DNA of 25,334 bases from positions 1-25,334 of the forward strand of contig JANRJV010000059.1 of assembly GCA_033763795.1 (NCBI GenBank). The letters run 5' to 3'. The translations under genes were made by a program, and so were the position numbers. This DNA is from JAEUIV01 sp033763795 (GTDB lineage: Bacteria > Planctomycetota > Phycisphaerae > Phycisphaerales > UBA1924). Numbering within the stretch: position 1 is the first letter of the stretch; every line of letters begins with the position of its first letter. Positions 1 through 6,744 of this stretch are shown piece after piece. The notes under the pieces were generated by a model. That model saw only the letters and a list, made by a program, of their open reading frames with translations, did not search any database and was not told the origin of the DNA.

Positions 1-555
1 GGCGGACGCACCGGACACCAGCTCCAGCGCCGCCAGACGGATCAGCGCGCCCACCGGCGAGTCCGACGCGCTCGCCTGCGACTCCAGCTCCGACGCCAGC
101 GCCCGGAGAACGTCCTCGCGCGACAGCGGTGGGGGCCCGGCCGGCACCGTTGTCGGCCCCGCCGAGTCGCTCGCCCCGGGCTCCGCCCCCGCACCAGCAG
201 GCGCGGGGCCCGACGCAGACTCCGGCTCACCCGCCGCGATCGCGCCCGCATCCGCCGGCTCCCCCGGCAGCTCCGGCGCCGCCTGCTCCCGCGGCAGCCG
301 CCTCACGCCCCCCGCCGGCCGGTCCACGCTCACACGACTGTTTTCCTGCGCCTGCGCCATCAGCGCCAGACGCTCCGCCGTCGGATCAGCCACCGGCCCG
401 TCCTGACCCGCCGAAGCAACCGCGCCCTCTTCGACCGGCCCCGCTCCCCGCGGCGCCGGCCCGCACGACGCCGCCGCCAGAGCCAGCAGACACGCAAGCC
501 CGACAGGGAGACACCGGATCGTCGCGCGGCTCGATACGTCCTTCAGCGTCGGCAT
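1..555 (-). CDS. Putative lipoprotein, 3' end cut by window edge
   Basis: The minus frame is open from ATG at 555 to base 1 (185 codons, no stop), so the C-terminus lies outside the window. The start MPTLKDVSSR is followed by a hydrophobic stretch (about residues 16-30) and Cys31 in the context LALAAASC, an acceptable though not perfect lipobox. This suggests export and lipid anchoring. Residues 35-145 are a Pro/Ala/Gly/Glu-rich linker of low complexity; a more helical segment starts near residue 146 (LSREDVLRALASELE). Codons end mostly in G, like the other minus-strand genes here, which supports real coding. It follows holA by 53 bp on the same strand, so the two may be co-transcribed. In E. 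coli a lipoprotein gene (lptE) also neighbours holA, but there it is upstream and I see no LptE similarity. Function unknown. Confidence 0.65.
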   Translation of the reverse strand, partial: MPTLKDVSSRATIRCLPVGLACLLALAAASCGPAPRGAGPVEEGAVASAGQDGPVADPTAERLALMAQAQENSRVSVDRPAGGVRRLPREQAAPELPGEPADAGAIAAGEPESASGPAPAGAGAEPGASDSAGPTTVPAGPPPLSREDVLRALASELESQASASDSPVGALIRLAALELVSGASA

Positions 556-582
556 GGGGCAAGCGTCCTGCTGCGGTCGTTC

Positions 583-600
583 GCCCGGGCTCCGCCGGGC
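583..600 (-). repeat. Hairpin between holA and lipoprotein gene
   Basis: GCCCGG (583-588) and CCGGGC (595-600) form a 6-bp stem with a 6-nt loop in the 53-bp gap between the two cistrons. There is no T tract. The word ctccgccgggctc at this site recurs in the other intergenic hairpin at 6530-6548. Confidence 0.35.
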
Positions 601-608
601 TCTTGGAC

Positions 609-1778
609 CTATCGGCCCGTCCGCTCGGCGGCGCTCAGGCGGAGTTCCTCCGCGAACCGCATCACCAGCGCCTCCAGCCCCCGCACCGGGTCCGACTGCC
701 CGGTCTTGGCCTTCCAGTCCGCCGTCACGCACGCCTCCACCAGCCGCCGCCCCGCCTCGGGCCCGAGCGCCCGCGCCGCCCGCCGCACCGCCTCCTGCTG
801 AGGCCCCCACAGCTTCAGCGACTTGCCCGTCGCCTGCACAGGCACGCCCGCCGCGATCTCGGCCGCCACCGAGTGGATCTTCACCGCCAGATCCGTGCAC
901 GCCCACCGCAGCGGCACCGGGTCGTACCGGTTCTCCTCGATCAGCTCCCGCAGCTTCATCAGGCCCGGCTCGGGCGACGCGCTCAGCAACGCATCGGACA
1001 GCACCCAGGGCGACTGCTCGATCGGCGCCGGCGCCACCAGCCTCTCAACATGCCCCGGGGTGATCGCCTCATTCTCCCCAGTCGCCGCCGCGAGCTTGCC
1101 CAGCTCGCTGTCCAGCCGCGCCAGTTCGGGCCCGACCGCGTTCACAAGCTGCTCCGCCGCCCGCGGCTCCAGGGTCCGCTTGTGATGCTTCAGCGCCCGC
1201 TGCACGCTCCACAGCTTGGCCCGGTCGGGCGACAGCGGCGCGCACTCCTGCACCACGCCCACCTTCTCGATCATCCCGTCCAGATTCCCCTTCCGCCACG
1301 TCGCCGCCCGCAGCACCAGCGTCGCGTGATCGCAGGGGCTCTCGGCGTACCGCTCCAGCAGTTGCCGCCGCGTCGGCGCCGCCCGGACGCGCCGCGCTGG
1401 CTCGCCCTTGGCCCCCTTGGATCCCTTCACAGGCTTGGGCGCCGGCTCCGCCTCTTCCTCCTCTTCGCCCGCCGCCTTCACAAGCTCGTCCGCGTTGTCG
1501 ACCACCACGAGCTTGTGCGCCGCCAGCAGCCCGAAGCTCCGGCATTCGTCCAGCACGTCCGCCATCGCCGCGCTCGCCCCGTCGTACCGGAACACTTCCA
1601 CCTCAAGCCCCGCCTTCACAAGCGACGCCTTCAGCTGCTCCGTGTACCCCATCCGCAAGAACGCGTCGGCCCCCTTGAGCAGCACGATCCGCGCCCCAGG
1701 CCCCAGCCGCGGCGCCGCCGCTTTCGCATCGGCGGGCTCACCACCGCCGCCCTTGGACCCCGTGGGCTTCTTGGCCAT
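609..1778 (-). CDS. holA: DNA polymerase III delta subunit (clamp-loader)
   Basis: 389 aa. HolA is the clamp-loader subunit that opens the beta sliding clamp. The N-terminal fold is recognisable: RIVLLKGADAFLRM (residues 30-43) where the family has its degenerate nucleotide-binding strand, then a hydrophobic strand HKLVVVDNADELVK (88-101). A charged low-complexity stretch follows (about 104-135, poly-Glu then Lys/Pro/Gly/Arg-rich) and looks like an insertion. The C-terminal part is helical (LWGPQQEAVRRAARALG), typical of the delta collar domain. I chose ATG at 1778 over an upstream frame extension (to 1880) because MAKKPTG is a normal start and the extension is Arg/Gly noise. There is no Shine-Dalgarno directly upstream; TATGGT lies exactly 6 nt before the ATG, so the mRNA may be leaderless. 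A GTG directly precedes the ATG. Divergent from the EF-G-like gene. Confidence 0.9.
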   Translation of the reverse strand: MAKKPTGSKGGGGEPADAKAAAPRLGPGARIVLLKGADAFLRMGYTEQLKASLVKAGLEVEVFRYDGASAAMADVLDECRSFGLLAAHKLVVVDNADELVKAAGEEEEEAEPAPKPVKGSKGAKGEPARRVRAAPTRRQLLERYAESPCDHATLVLRAATWRKGNLDGMIEKVGVVQECAPLSPDRAKLWSVQRALKHHKRTLEPRAAEQLVNAVGPELARLDSELGKLAAATGENEAITPGHVERLVAPAPIEQSPWVLSDALLSASPEPGLMKLRELIEENRYDPVPLRWACTDLAVKIHSVAAEIAAGVPVQATGKSLKLWGPQQEAVRRAARALGPEAGRRLVEACVTADWKAKTGQSDPVRGLEALVMRFAEELRLSAAERTGR

Positions 1779-1784
1779 CACCCA

Positions 1785-1790
1785 ACCATA
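1785..1790 (-). promoter_or_regulatory. Putative -10 element of holA (leaderless mRNA candidate)
   Basis: On the minus strand the hexamer TATGGT fits TANNNT and is followed by exactly 6 nt (tgggtg) and the holA ATG. Transcription starting about 7 nt after a -10 would begin at the start codon. No -35 match was found. The same geometry occurs before the gene at 16100 and before nadE. Confidence 0.4.
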
Positions 1791-1867
1791 CTCCGCGCCG
1801 CGCCCCGACTCACCCGCCGGCGAACCCCCAACCCCGCTCCGGACCCGCCCCCGCCCGCCGCCGCGAG

Positions 1868-1873
1868 TACACT
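1868..1873 (+). promoter_or_regulatory. Possible -10 element for the EF-G-like gene
   Basis: TACACT fits TANNNT in a very GC-rich divergent region and would give a leader of about 150 nt before the ATG at 2029. No convincing -35 is visible. This is a guess from the scarcity of such hexamers at this base composition. Confidence 0.25.
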
Positions 1874-1998
1874 GGAGCAAGCTGGTGGGTCACGGCGTGC
1901 TCGGGTCGCCTGACCGTCGGAATCGCCCGCGCGAACCTCTCCCCGGCCCCCGCCGCGGAGATCGAGGCTCGTCGGTGAGTGCGGCGGCGTGCGGCCGG

Positions 1999-2022
1999 CC
2001 GGAGGCCCTCCGGAAATGGAGG
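1999..2022 (+). promoter_or_regulatory. Mutually exclusive leader hairpins over the Shine-Dalgarno
   Basis: Two stems share the same bases just before the EF-G-like start. Stem A pairs CCGGAG (1999-2004) with CTCCGG (2008-2013). Stem B pairs CCTCCG (2007-2012) with TGGAGG (2017-2022), closing a GAAA (GNRA) tetraloop at 2013-2016 and burying the Shine-Dalgarno GGAGG (2018-2022). Only one can form at a time, which is the arrangement of an on/off translation switch. The pairing is read directly from sequence; any function is inferred. Confidence 0.4.
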
Positions 2023-2028
2023 CGCCTT

Positions 2029-4095
2029 ATGTCGGGCTACACGACCCAGGACATCCGCAACGTCGCTCTCGTCGGCCACAACGCGTCGGGGAAGACCACC
2101 CTCGTCGAGGCCATCCTCCACAAGCTCAAGCTCATCGGACGACCCGGCACCGTCCAGGACGGCAACACCGTCTGCGACTTCGAGCCCGAGGAAAAGCACC
2201 ACAAGCACAGCCTCTCCGCCTCCTTCGTCAGCTTCGACCACGAGGGCGCGCACATCAACCTCGTCGACACCCCGGGCTATCCGGACTTCGTGGGACAGGC
2301 CATCTCCGTCTTCCCCGCCGTCGAGCTCGTCGCCGTCGTCATCGGCGCCGACCGCGGCATCCAGACCATGACCCGCCGACTCATGAAGCTCGCCCAGGAG
2401 CACGACGAGCCGCGCATGATCATCGTCAACAAGATCGACGATCACGTCGGCGAGTGCGAGACCCTCCTCGCCCAGATCCGCGAGACCTTCGGCCCGGAAT
2501 GCATCCCCATCAACCTCCCCACCGCCAACGGCGCCGACGTCATCGACCTCTGGGAGCACTCCGACGGCGCTACCGCCTTCGGCTCCGCACGCGACGGCCA
2601 CCGCGCACTCATCGAGCAGGTCGTGGAAGTCGACGACGCGCTCATGGCCACGTATCTCGAGCAGGGCGAACGCCTCGAGCCCCACCAGCTCCACGACGCC
2701 TTCGAGAAGGCACTCCGCCTGGGCCACCTCATCCCCGTCGTCTTCTGCTCCGCACGCACCGGCACGGGGCTCGACGACCTCCTGCACATCCTCGCCAAGC
2801 TCGCCCCCAACCCCCGCGAGGGCAACCCCACCCAGTTCCTCCTCAAGGAAAAGGAAGGCTCCGCCGAGAAGACCTGGTACGCCAGGCCCGACCCCCAGCT
2901 CGAGCCCGTCGCCCACGTCTTCAAGGTCACCAACGACCAGTTCGTGGGCAAGCTCGCCATGGTCCGCGTCCACCAGGGCACCATCACCCCCCAGTCCTCG
3001 CTCTTCCTCAACGACGCCAAAAAGCCCGTCAAGATCGGCCACCTCTTCAAGGTCTTCGGCAAGGACACCAAGGAGATCTCCTCCGCCCAGCCCGGGGACA
3101 TCATCGCCCTCGCCAAGATCGACGAGCTGCATTTCAACGGCGTGCTCCACGGCTCGCACGAGCTCGACAGCCTCCGCGCAAAGCCCCTCTCCCTCCCCAA
3201 GCCCATGTACGGCCTCGCCGTCGAGGCCAAGAGCCGCAACGACGAAACCAAGATCGGCGCCGCCCTCCAGAAACTCATGGACGAGGACCCGACCTTCCAC
3301 GCCGAGCGCACCTCCGCCACGCACGAGATGGTCGCCAGGGGTCTGGGCGAACTGCACATGCGCATCCTCCTCGAGAAGCTCCACAACCGCTTCCACGTCG
3401 ACGTCACCACCAAGCCGCCCCGCATCGCCTACAAGGAAACCGTCACCGCCAAGGCGGAAGGCCACCACCGCCACAAGAAGCAGACCGGCGGCGCAGGACA
3501 GTTCGGCGAGGTCTTCCTCCGCGTCGAGCCAATGAACGAGCCCGCCGAGAGCGGCGAGATGTTCGAGTTCATCGACGAGACCGTCGGCGGCTCCATCCCC
3601 AGGCAGTACCTCCCCGCAGTCGAGAAGGGCATCCGACGCGTCCTGGGAGAGGGCGCCGTCGCCGGCTACCCGCTCACGGGCGTCCGCGTCCGCGTCTACG
3701 ACGGCAAGCACCACCCCGTCGACTCGAAGGAAGTCGCATTCGTCACCGCCGGCCGCCGCGCCTTCATCGACGCCGTCGCCAAGGCCAGGCCCGCGCTCCT
3801 CGAGCCCTTCGTCGACATCGAGATCACCGCCCCCGCCTCGAGCATGGGCGACATCACCGCCGACCTCTCGGGCAAGCGAGGCCAGGTCCAGAGCACCGAC
3901 TACATCGCGGGCGACATGTGCATCATCCGCGCCAAGGCTCCCCTCTCCGAAATGAACAACTACTCGGGCCAGCTCAAAAGCATGACCGGCGGGCAGGGCA
4001 GCTTCGTCATGGACTACAGCCACGACGAGCGCACGCCCCCCAACGTCCAGGCCGAGATCGTCGCCCAGTACAAGCCGCACGCGGAGGAGGATTGA
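2029..4095 (+). CDS. Elongation factor G-like translational GTPase (non-canonical paralogue)
   Basis: 688 aa, the full five-domain EF-G length. G1/P-loop GHNASGKT is at residues 16-23, G3 DTPGYPDF at 80-87 and G4 NKID at 134-137, followed by domain II (HVFKVTNDQF), domain IV (GGAGQFGEV) and the C-terminal EF-G fold (PASSMGDITADLSGKRG). Canonical EF-G has AHIDAGKTT and DTPGHVDF. The GH-x4-GKT P-loop and the Tyr at position 84, in place of the catalytic His, place it in the EF-G-like group (FusA2-type) rather than as the main translocase; the exact role of that group is unsettled. The ATG at 2029 has Shine-Dalgarno GGAGG at 2018-2022, 6 nt upstream, and fixes the start although the frame stays open far upstream. 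Third positions are overwhelmingly C. Confidence 0.94.
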   Translation: MSGYTTQDIRNVALVGHNASGKTTLVEAILHKLKLIGRPGTVQDGNTVCDFEPEEKHHKHSLSASFVSFDHEGAHINLVDTPGYPDFVGQAISVFPAVELVAVVIGADRGIQTMTRRLMKLAQEHDEPRMIIVNKIDDHVGECETLLAQIRETFGPECIPINLPTANGADVIDLWEHSDGATAFGSARDGHRALIEQVVEVDDALMATYLEQGERLEPHQLHDAFEKALRLGHLIPVVFCSARTGTGLDDLLHILAKLAPNPREGNPTQFLLKEKEGSAEKTWYARPDPQLEPVAHVFKVTNDQFVGKLAMVRVHQGTITPQSSLFLNDAKKPVKIGHLFKVFGKDTKEISSAQPGDIIALAKIDELHFNGVLHGSHELDSLRAKPLSLPKPMYGLAVEAKSRNDETKIGAALQKLMDEDPTFHAERTSATHEMVARGLGELHMRILLEKLHNRFHVDVTTKPPRIAYKETVTAKAEGHHRHKKQTGGAGQFGEVFLRVEPMNEPAESGEMFEFIDETVGGSIPRQYLPAVEKGIRRVLGEGAVAGYPLTGVRVRVYDGKHHPVDSKEVAFVTAGRRAFIDAVAKARPALLEPFVDIEITAPASSMGDITADLSGKRGQVQSTDYIAGDMCIIRAKAPLSEMNNYSGQLKSMTGGQGSFVMDYSHDERTPPNVQAEIVAQYKPHAEED

Positions 4096-4100
4096 GCCCG

Positions 4101-4144
4101 CCCGCGATCGCGGGACCCGCCGCGCAGCCCCCGCCGTCGGGGGC
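4101..4144 (+). terminator. Two hairpins after the EF-G-like gene (possible terminator)
   Basis: A 14-bp perfect palindrome, CCCGCGATCGCGGG (4101-4114), starts 5 nt after the stop codon. A second hairpin pairs GCCCCCG (4127-4133) with CGGGGGC (4138-4144) around the loop CCGT. Neither is followed by a T tract, so a classical intrinsic terminator is not proven, but the pair sits just where one is expected and suggests the next gene is transcribed separately. Confidence 0.4.
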
Positions 4145-4178
4145 AACCGCTAGCCCCGCTCCGCGTATCCCTCTCGTC

Positions 4179-5648
4179 ATGCACCACGCTCGAACCTTGG
4201 CACATCGACTGATGCGCGCAGCGGCGCTCGCGCTCGCCCTCGCCTCGCTCGTCCTCCACGCCCCCGCCCCGGCTCAGAACCTCCCCAATCCTGAGCCCGC
4301 CCCAGCCCCCGCCCCCGCCACCGCCCCAGCCCCCGCCCCCGCCACCGCCCCAGCGCCCGCCAGGCCCTCGCCCCTGCTCCGCGAGCGCCTCGACTGGGCC
4401 CTCGCCGTGCTCGAAGGCCGGTTCGACCGCTTCCGCGAGGTCGAATTCTCCGACGAGCTCAAGAACACCATCACCCCCGAACAGCTCGAGCAGCGCCTCC
4501 GCGTCGCCGCCGAGCGGTCGGGCGGCTTCCGCGTCCTCGAACGACGCCAGCTCGGCCCCGACACCATCGGCGCCTGGGTCGAGATGAAGCGCAACCCGCG
4601 CTCAAAGTGGATCCTCACGCTCGCCTTCGAGCCCGGCCCCGGATACCGCCTCCGACAGTTCGACCTCTCCGTCGCGCCCGTCCCCGGTTCCTCCGCCCCC
4701 GCCGACTGGGACCAAGTCTGCGACCGCATCGAAGCCCAGCGCCTCGCCGTCTCGCTCGCCGCATACGAGCTCGCGGGCGACGGCACGCTCCGCACCATCT
4801 ACACCATCGATCCCCGCCGCCGCATGGCCATCGGCACCGCGTCGGGCCTCTTCGTACAGCTCGCCCTCGCAACCCGCGTAGCCGCCGGCGACGTCGCATG
4901 GGACCGCCCGCTCGCCTTCGACAACGCCACGCGCAGCCTCCCCCCCTCACGCTCCTCGGGCATGAAGGGCGGCGAAGAGCTCCCCCTCTCCGAATACGCC
5001 CGCCGCATGCTCCAGGAGCTCGACGCCACCGCCACCGATCATCTCATCTCATTCCTCGGACGCGAGTGGGCCGAGCACGCCGTCCTCTGGGCACGCGAGC
5101 GGTCGGCCCGCGCCGCCGGAATCCAGCACGTCGACCCCCCCGAGCCCTTCCTTCTCACCATCGAGAACGTCAAGCTCAAGACCGGCGTCAGCGACGCCAA
5201 CAGCCTCTACGCCCGCGCCGATCACACCGAGCGCCGCCGCATGATCAGCGACCTGCTCCCCACCCTGCAGGTCGACGAGACGCTCTACCGCGTCTGGGCC
5301 GCACCACAGGAGCTCGACAGCGTCGGCTGGTTCGCCTCCGCCGACGAACTCTGCCGCGTCGGCGCCGAGCTGCACCGCCTCTCCGCCCAGCCCGGCAACC
5401 GCCCCGCCCTCTACGCCATGGTCCGCGACGACCCCGAAGCCCGCGACGAGCCCGGCCCGTGGAACGTCCTCGCCCGCGCCGTGGGAGGCGAGCCCGGCGC
5501 CACCGCCGTCCTCTGGGTCCTCGAGCGCATCGACGGCCGGACCTTCGTCATGTCCATCATCTTCAACGACCCCCGCCGCCCCCTCCCGCTCGCCCGCACC
5601 ACCCCCGTCGTCTCCCGAGCCCTCGCCGCGCTCGAAGCCACACCCTGA
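4179..5648 (+). CDS. Secreted beta-lactamase-fold protein, probably catalytically dead
   Basis: 489 aa. A signal peptide (about residues 1-32, cleavage near APAQ) is followed by a Pro/Ala repeat linker (36-66), a small N-terminal domain (about 70-190) and a C-terminal region resembling class A beta-lactamase-like proteins such as LpqF. Recognisable parts are the RRRMAIG lead-in, ATDHLI (Thr286-Asp-His288, the SDN-equivalent region) and GWFASADELCR. The position that should read S-x-x-K reads Thr220-Ala-Ser-Gly223, and the region that should carry K-G/T-G reads AVGGEPG (434-440) without the Lys. The catalytic Ser and both Lys therefore appear lost, by alignment from memory. It may bind peptidoglycan or a partner rather than hydrolyse. 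An alternative start, ATG at 4212, leaves a shorter, cleaner signal peptide. It lies 83 bp after the EF-G-like gene with hairpins between. Confidence 0.75.
   Translation: MHHARTLAHRLMRAAALALALASLVLHAPAPAQNLPNPEPAPAPAPATAPAPAPATAPAPARPSPLLRERLDWALAVLEGRFDRFREVEFSDELKNTITPEQLEQRLRVAAERSGGFRVLERRQLGPDTIGAWVEMKRNPRSKWILTLAFEPGPGYRLRQFDLSVAPVPGSSAPADWDQVCDRIEAQRLAVSLAAYELAGDGTLRTIYTIDPRRRMAIGTASGLFVQLALATRVAAGDVAWDRPLAFDNATRSLPPSRSSGMKGGEELPLSEYARRMLQELDATATDHLISFLGREWAEHAVLWARERSARAAGIQHVDPPEPFLLTIENVKLKTGVSDANSLYARADHTERRRMISDLLPTLQVDETLYRVWAAPQELDSVGWFASADELCRVGAELHRLSAQPGNRPALYAMVRDDPEARDEPGPWNVLARAVGGEPGATAVLWVLERIDGRTFVMSIIFNDPRRPLPLARTTPVVSRALAALEATP
4302..4361 (+). repeat. 24-bp tandem repeat encoding a Pro/Ala linker
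   Basis: A 24-bp unit starts at 4302 and 4326, with a partial third copy from 4350. It encodes the PAPAPATA-type linker between signal peptide and folded domain. This is a low-complexity coding repeat that can change length by slippage. Confidence 0.8.
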
Positions 5649-5666
5649 GCCGCACCGCGCCGACAC

Positions 5667-5680
5667 CGCGCTCCGGCGCG
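5667..5680. terminator. Small hairpin between convergent genes
   Basis: CGCGC (5667-5671) and GCGCG (5676-5680) enclose the loop TCCG in the 44-bp gap between the convergent stops at 5648 and 5693. It is a weak bidirectional terminator candidate with no T tract on either side. Confidence 0.25.
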
Positions 5681-5692
5681 CCGACCCCGCGC

Positions 5693-6421
5693 TCAGCCCG
5701 CCGCGTGCGTCGCCGCGCGCCGCGTACCCGCCCGGATGTTCAGAACCTCCACCAGCAGGCTGAACGCCATCGCGAAGTACACGTAGCCCCGCGGCAGGTG
5801 CTGCCCCAGCCCGTCGGCCACCAGCAGCACCCCGATCATGATCAGGAAGCTCAGCGCCAGCATCTTCACGCTCGGATGCCGCTCCACGAATCGGCTGACC
5901 CGACCCGCGAAGATCATCATCACCGCCACCGACAGCAGAACCGCCGTGATCATCACCCACAGCGCCCGCGCCATCCCCACCGCCGTGATCACCGAGTCCA
6001 GCGAGAACACGATGTCGATCAGCACGATCTGCGTCAGCACCCCGGAAAACGACGCCCCCCTGACGCGCTTCGTCGCGTCATCGTGCGCGCCCTCGATCTT
6101 GTGATGAATCTCGATCGTCGCCTTGGCGATCAGGAACACTCCCCCCAGCAGCATCACCAGGTCCCGACCCGTCACCTCGTGCTGCATCACCGTGAACAGC
6201 GGCTTCGTCAGCCCCGCGATCCAGCTGATCGTCAGCAGCAGCAGGATCCGCATCACCGCCGCCAGACCCAGCCCGATCTGCCGCGCCCGCGCCTGCTGCT
6301 CCGCCGGCAGCCGCGACGTCAGGATCGCGATGAACACGATGTTGTCGATCCCCAGCACGATCTCCATCGCAGAGAGCGTGAGCAGCGCGACAACGTTCTC
6401 GAGCGTCAGGATCTCAGCCAT
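5693..6421 (-). CDS. TerC family integral membrane protein (probable Mn2+ exporter)
   Basis: 242 aa and almost entirely membrane-embedded, about seven hydrophobic segments. It carries the two family motifs with acidic residues inside membrane helices: EIVLGIDNIVF near residues 19-29 and LIDIVFSLDSVITAVG in the middle. Length and motif order match the short TerC/YkoY/Alx-type proteins, several of which export manganese. A substrate cannot be read from sequence alone. The ATG at 6421 has no clear Shine-Dalgarno. The gene diverges from the PIN-PhoH gene across 323 bp, and mntR lies on the same strand about 2 kb away. That neighbourhood supports a manganese role, and regulation by MntR would be reasonable, but I found no recognisable MntR operator. 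Confidence 0.92.
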   Translation of the reverse strand: MAEILTLENVVALLTLSAMEIVLGIDNIVFIAILTSRLPAEQQARARQIGLGLAAVMRILLLLTISWIAGLTKPLFTVMQHEVTGRDLVMLLGGVFLIAKATIEIHHKIEGAHDDATKRVRGASFSGVLTQIVLIDIVFSLDSVITAVGMARALWVMITAVLLSVAVMMIFAGRVSRFVERHPSVKMLALSFLIMIGVLLVADGLGQHLPRGYVYFAMAFSLLVEVLNIRAGTRRAATHAAG

Positions 6422-6463
6422 GGGATACGCCGCCCGGCCTCCGTCCCCACGCCGGATCGCCGG

Positions 6464-6469
6464 AGTCTA
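6464..6469 (-). promoter_or_regulatory. Possible -10 element of the terC-like gene
   Basis: TAGACT on the minus strand fits TANNNT and would give a leader of about 35 nt. The same hexamer occurs before the cystathionine beta-synthase gene (24045-24050). No -35 match was found. Confidence 0.3.
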
Positions 6470-6529
6470 TCGACGCCCCATCTCCGCCGAGGCTGAGTGT
6501 TCGCTCATCCGTCGGCCCCGTCCCGCCCC

Positions 6530-6548
6530 CGAGCCTCCGCCGGGCTCG
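6530..6548. repeat. Intergenic hairpin sharing a word with 583-602
   Basis: CGAGCC (6530-6535) pairs with GGCTCG (6543-6548) around a 7-nt loop. The word ctccgccgggctc is shared with the hairpin between holA and the lipoprotein gene, so this may be a small dispersed intergenic element. Two copies are weak evidence at this base composition. Confidence 0.35.
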
Positions 6549-6709
6549 CCCCGCTCCCCGATTTATCCACCGCGGGCTTCACGCGTTCCTAGCGGGTGAA
6601 AACTAGCGGCCCTCCCCGCCCCTCCCCGATAATCGCCAAGCGAAGGCCGCCCCCGTCGAGGATCGCCGCGGGACGTGCCGGGCATGTCGGCGTAAAGTTC
6701 CCCGGGGGG

Positions 6710-6740
6710 CTTCCTCTCCGGACGGGACACTGGGAGGAGG
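6710..6740 (+). promoter_or_regulatory. Hairpin that can cover the PhoH Shine-Dalgarno
   Basis: CTTCCTC (6710-6716) can pair with GAGGAGG (6734-6740, one G-U pair), enclosing a 17-nt loop and covering the Shine-Dalgarno of the PIN-PhoH gene. C-rich leaders often allow such pairing by chance. Confidence 0.25.
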
Positions 6741-6744
6741 CGCC

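Larger units (their letters stand above)
6422..6744. other. 323-bp divergent intergenic region, no gene
   Basis: It separates the terC-like gene (minus) from the PIN-PhoH gene (plus). It holds the TAGACT hexamer (6464-6469), a hairpin at 6530-6548, a direct repeat ctagcgg flanking gtgaaaa around 6592-6610, a TAAAGT hexamer (6693-6698, plus) that could be the PhoH -10 element, and the PhoH Shine-Dalgarno at 6732-6740. I see no tRNA, no protein gene and no manganese riboswitch that I recognise. Confidence 0.6.

Noticed and set aside
4101..4114. GCGATCGC (HIP1-like) palindromes, also at 236, 8626, 20591 and 23110
   Set aside because: About one copy is expected by composition, and most copies lie in coding sequence as common Ala-Ile-Ala codons; five is not enough to claim a HIP1-type element.
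1810..4146. A 778-codon open frame antisense to the EF-G-like gene
   Set aside because: Sense codons end in C, so antisense codons in the matching register begin with G and cannot be stops. The translation is Asp/Glu/Gly/Val noise without motifs. Similar long shadows at 14125-16503, 18148-21582 and 21114-23939 have the same cause.
4302..4361. Tandem repeat considered as CRISPR or mobile element
   Set aside because: Units are adjacent without spacers and encode a Pro/Ala linker in frame.
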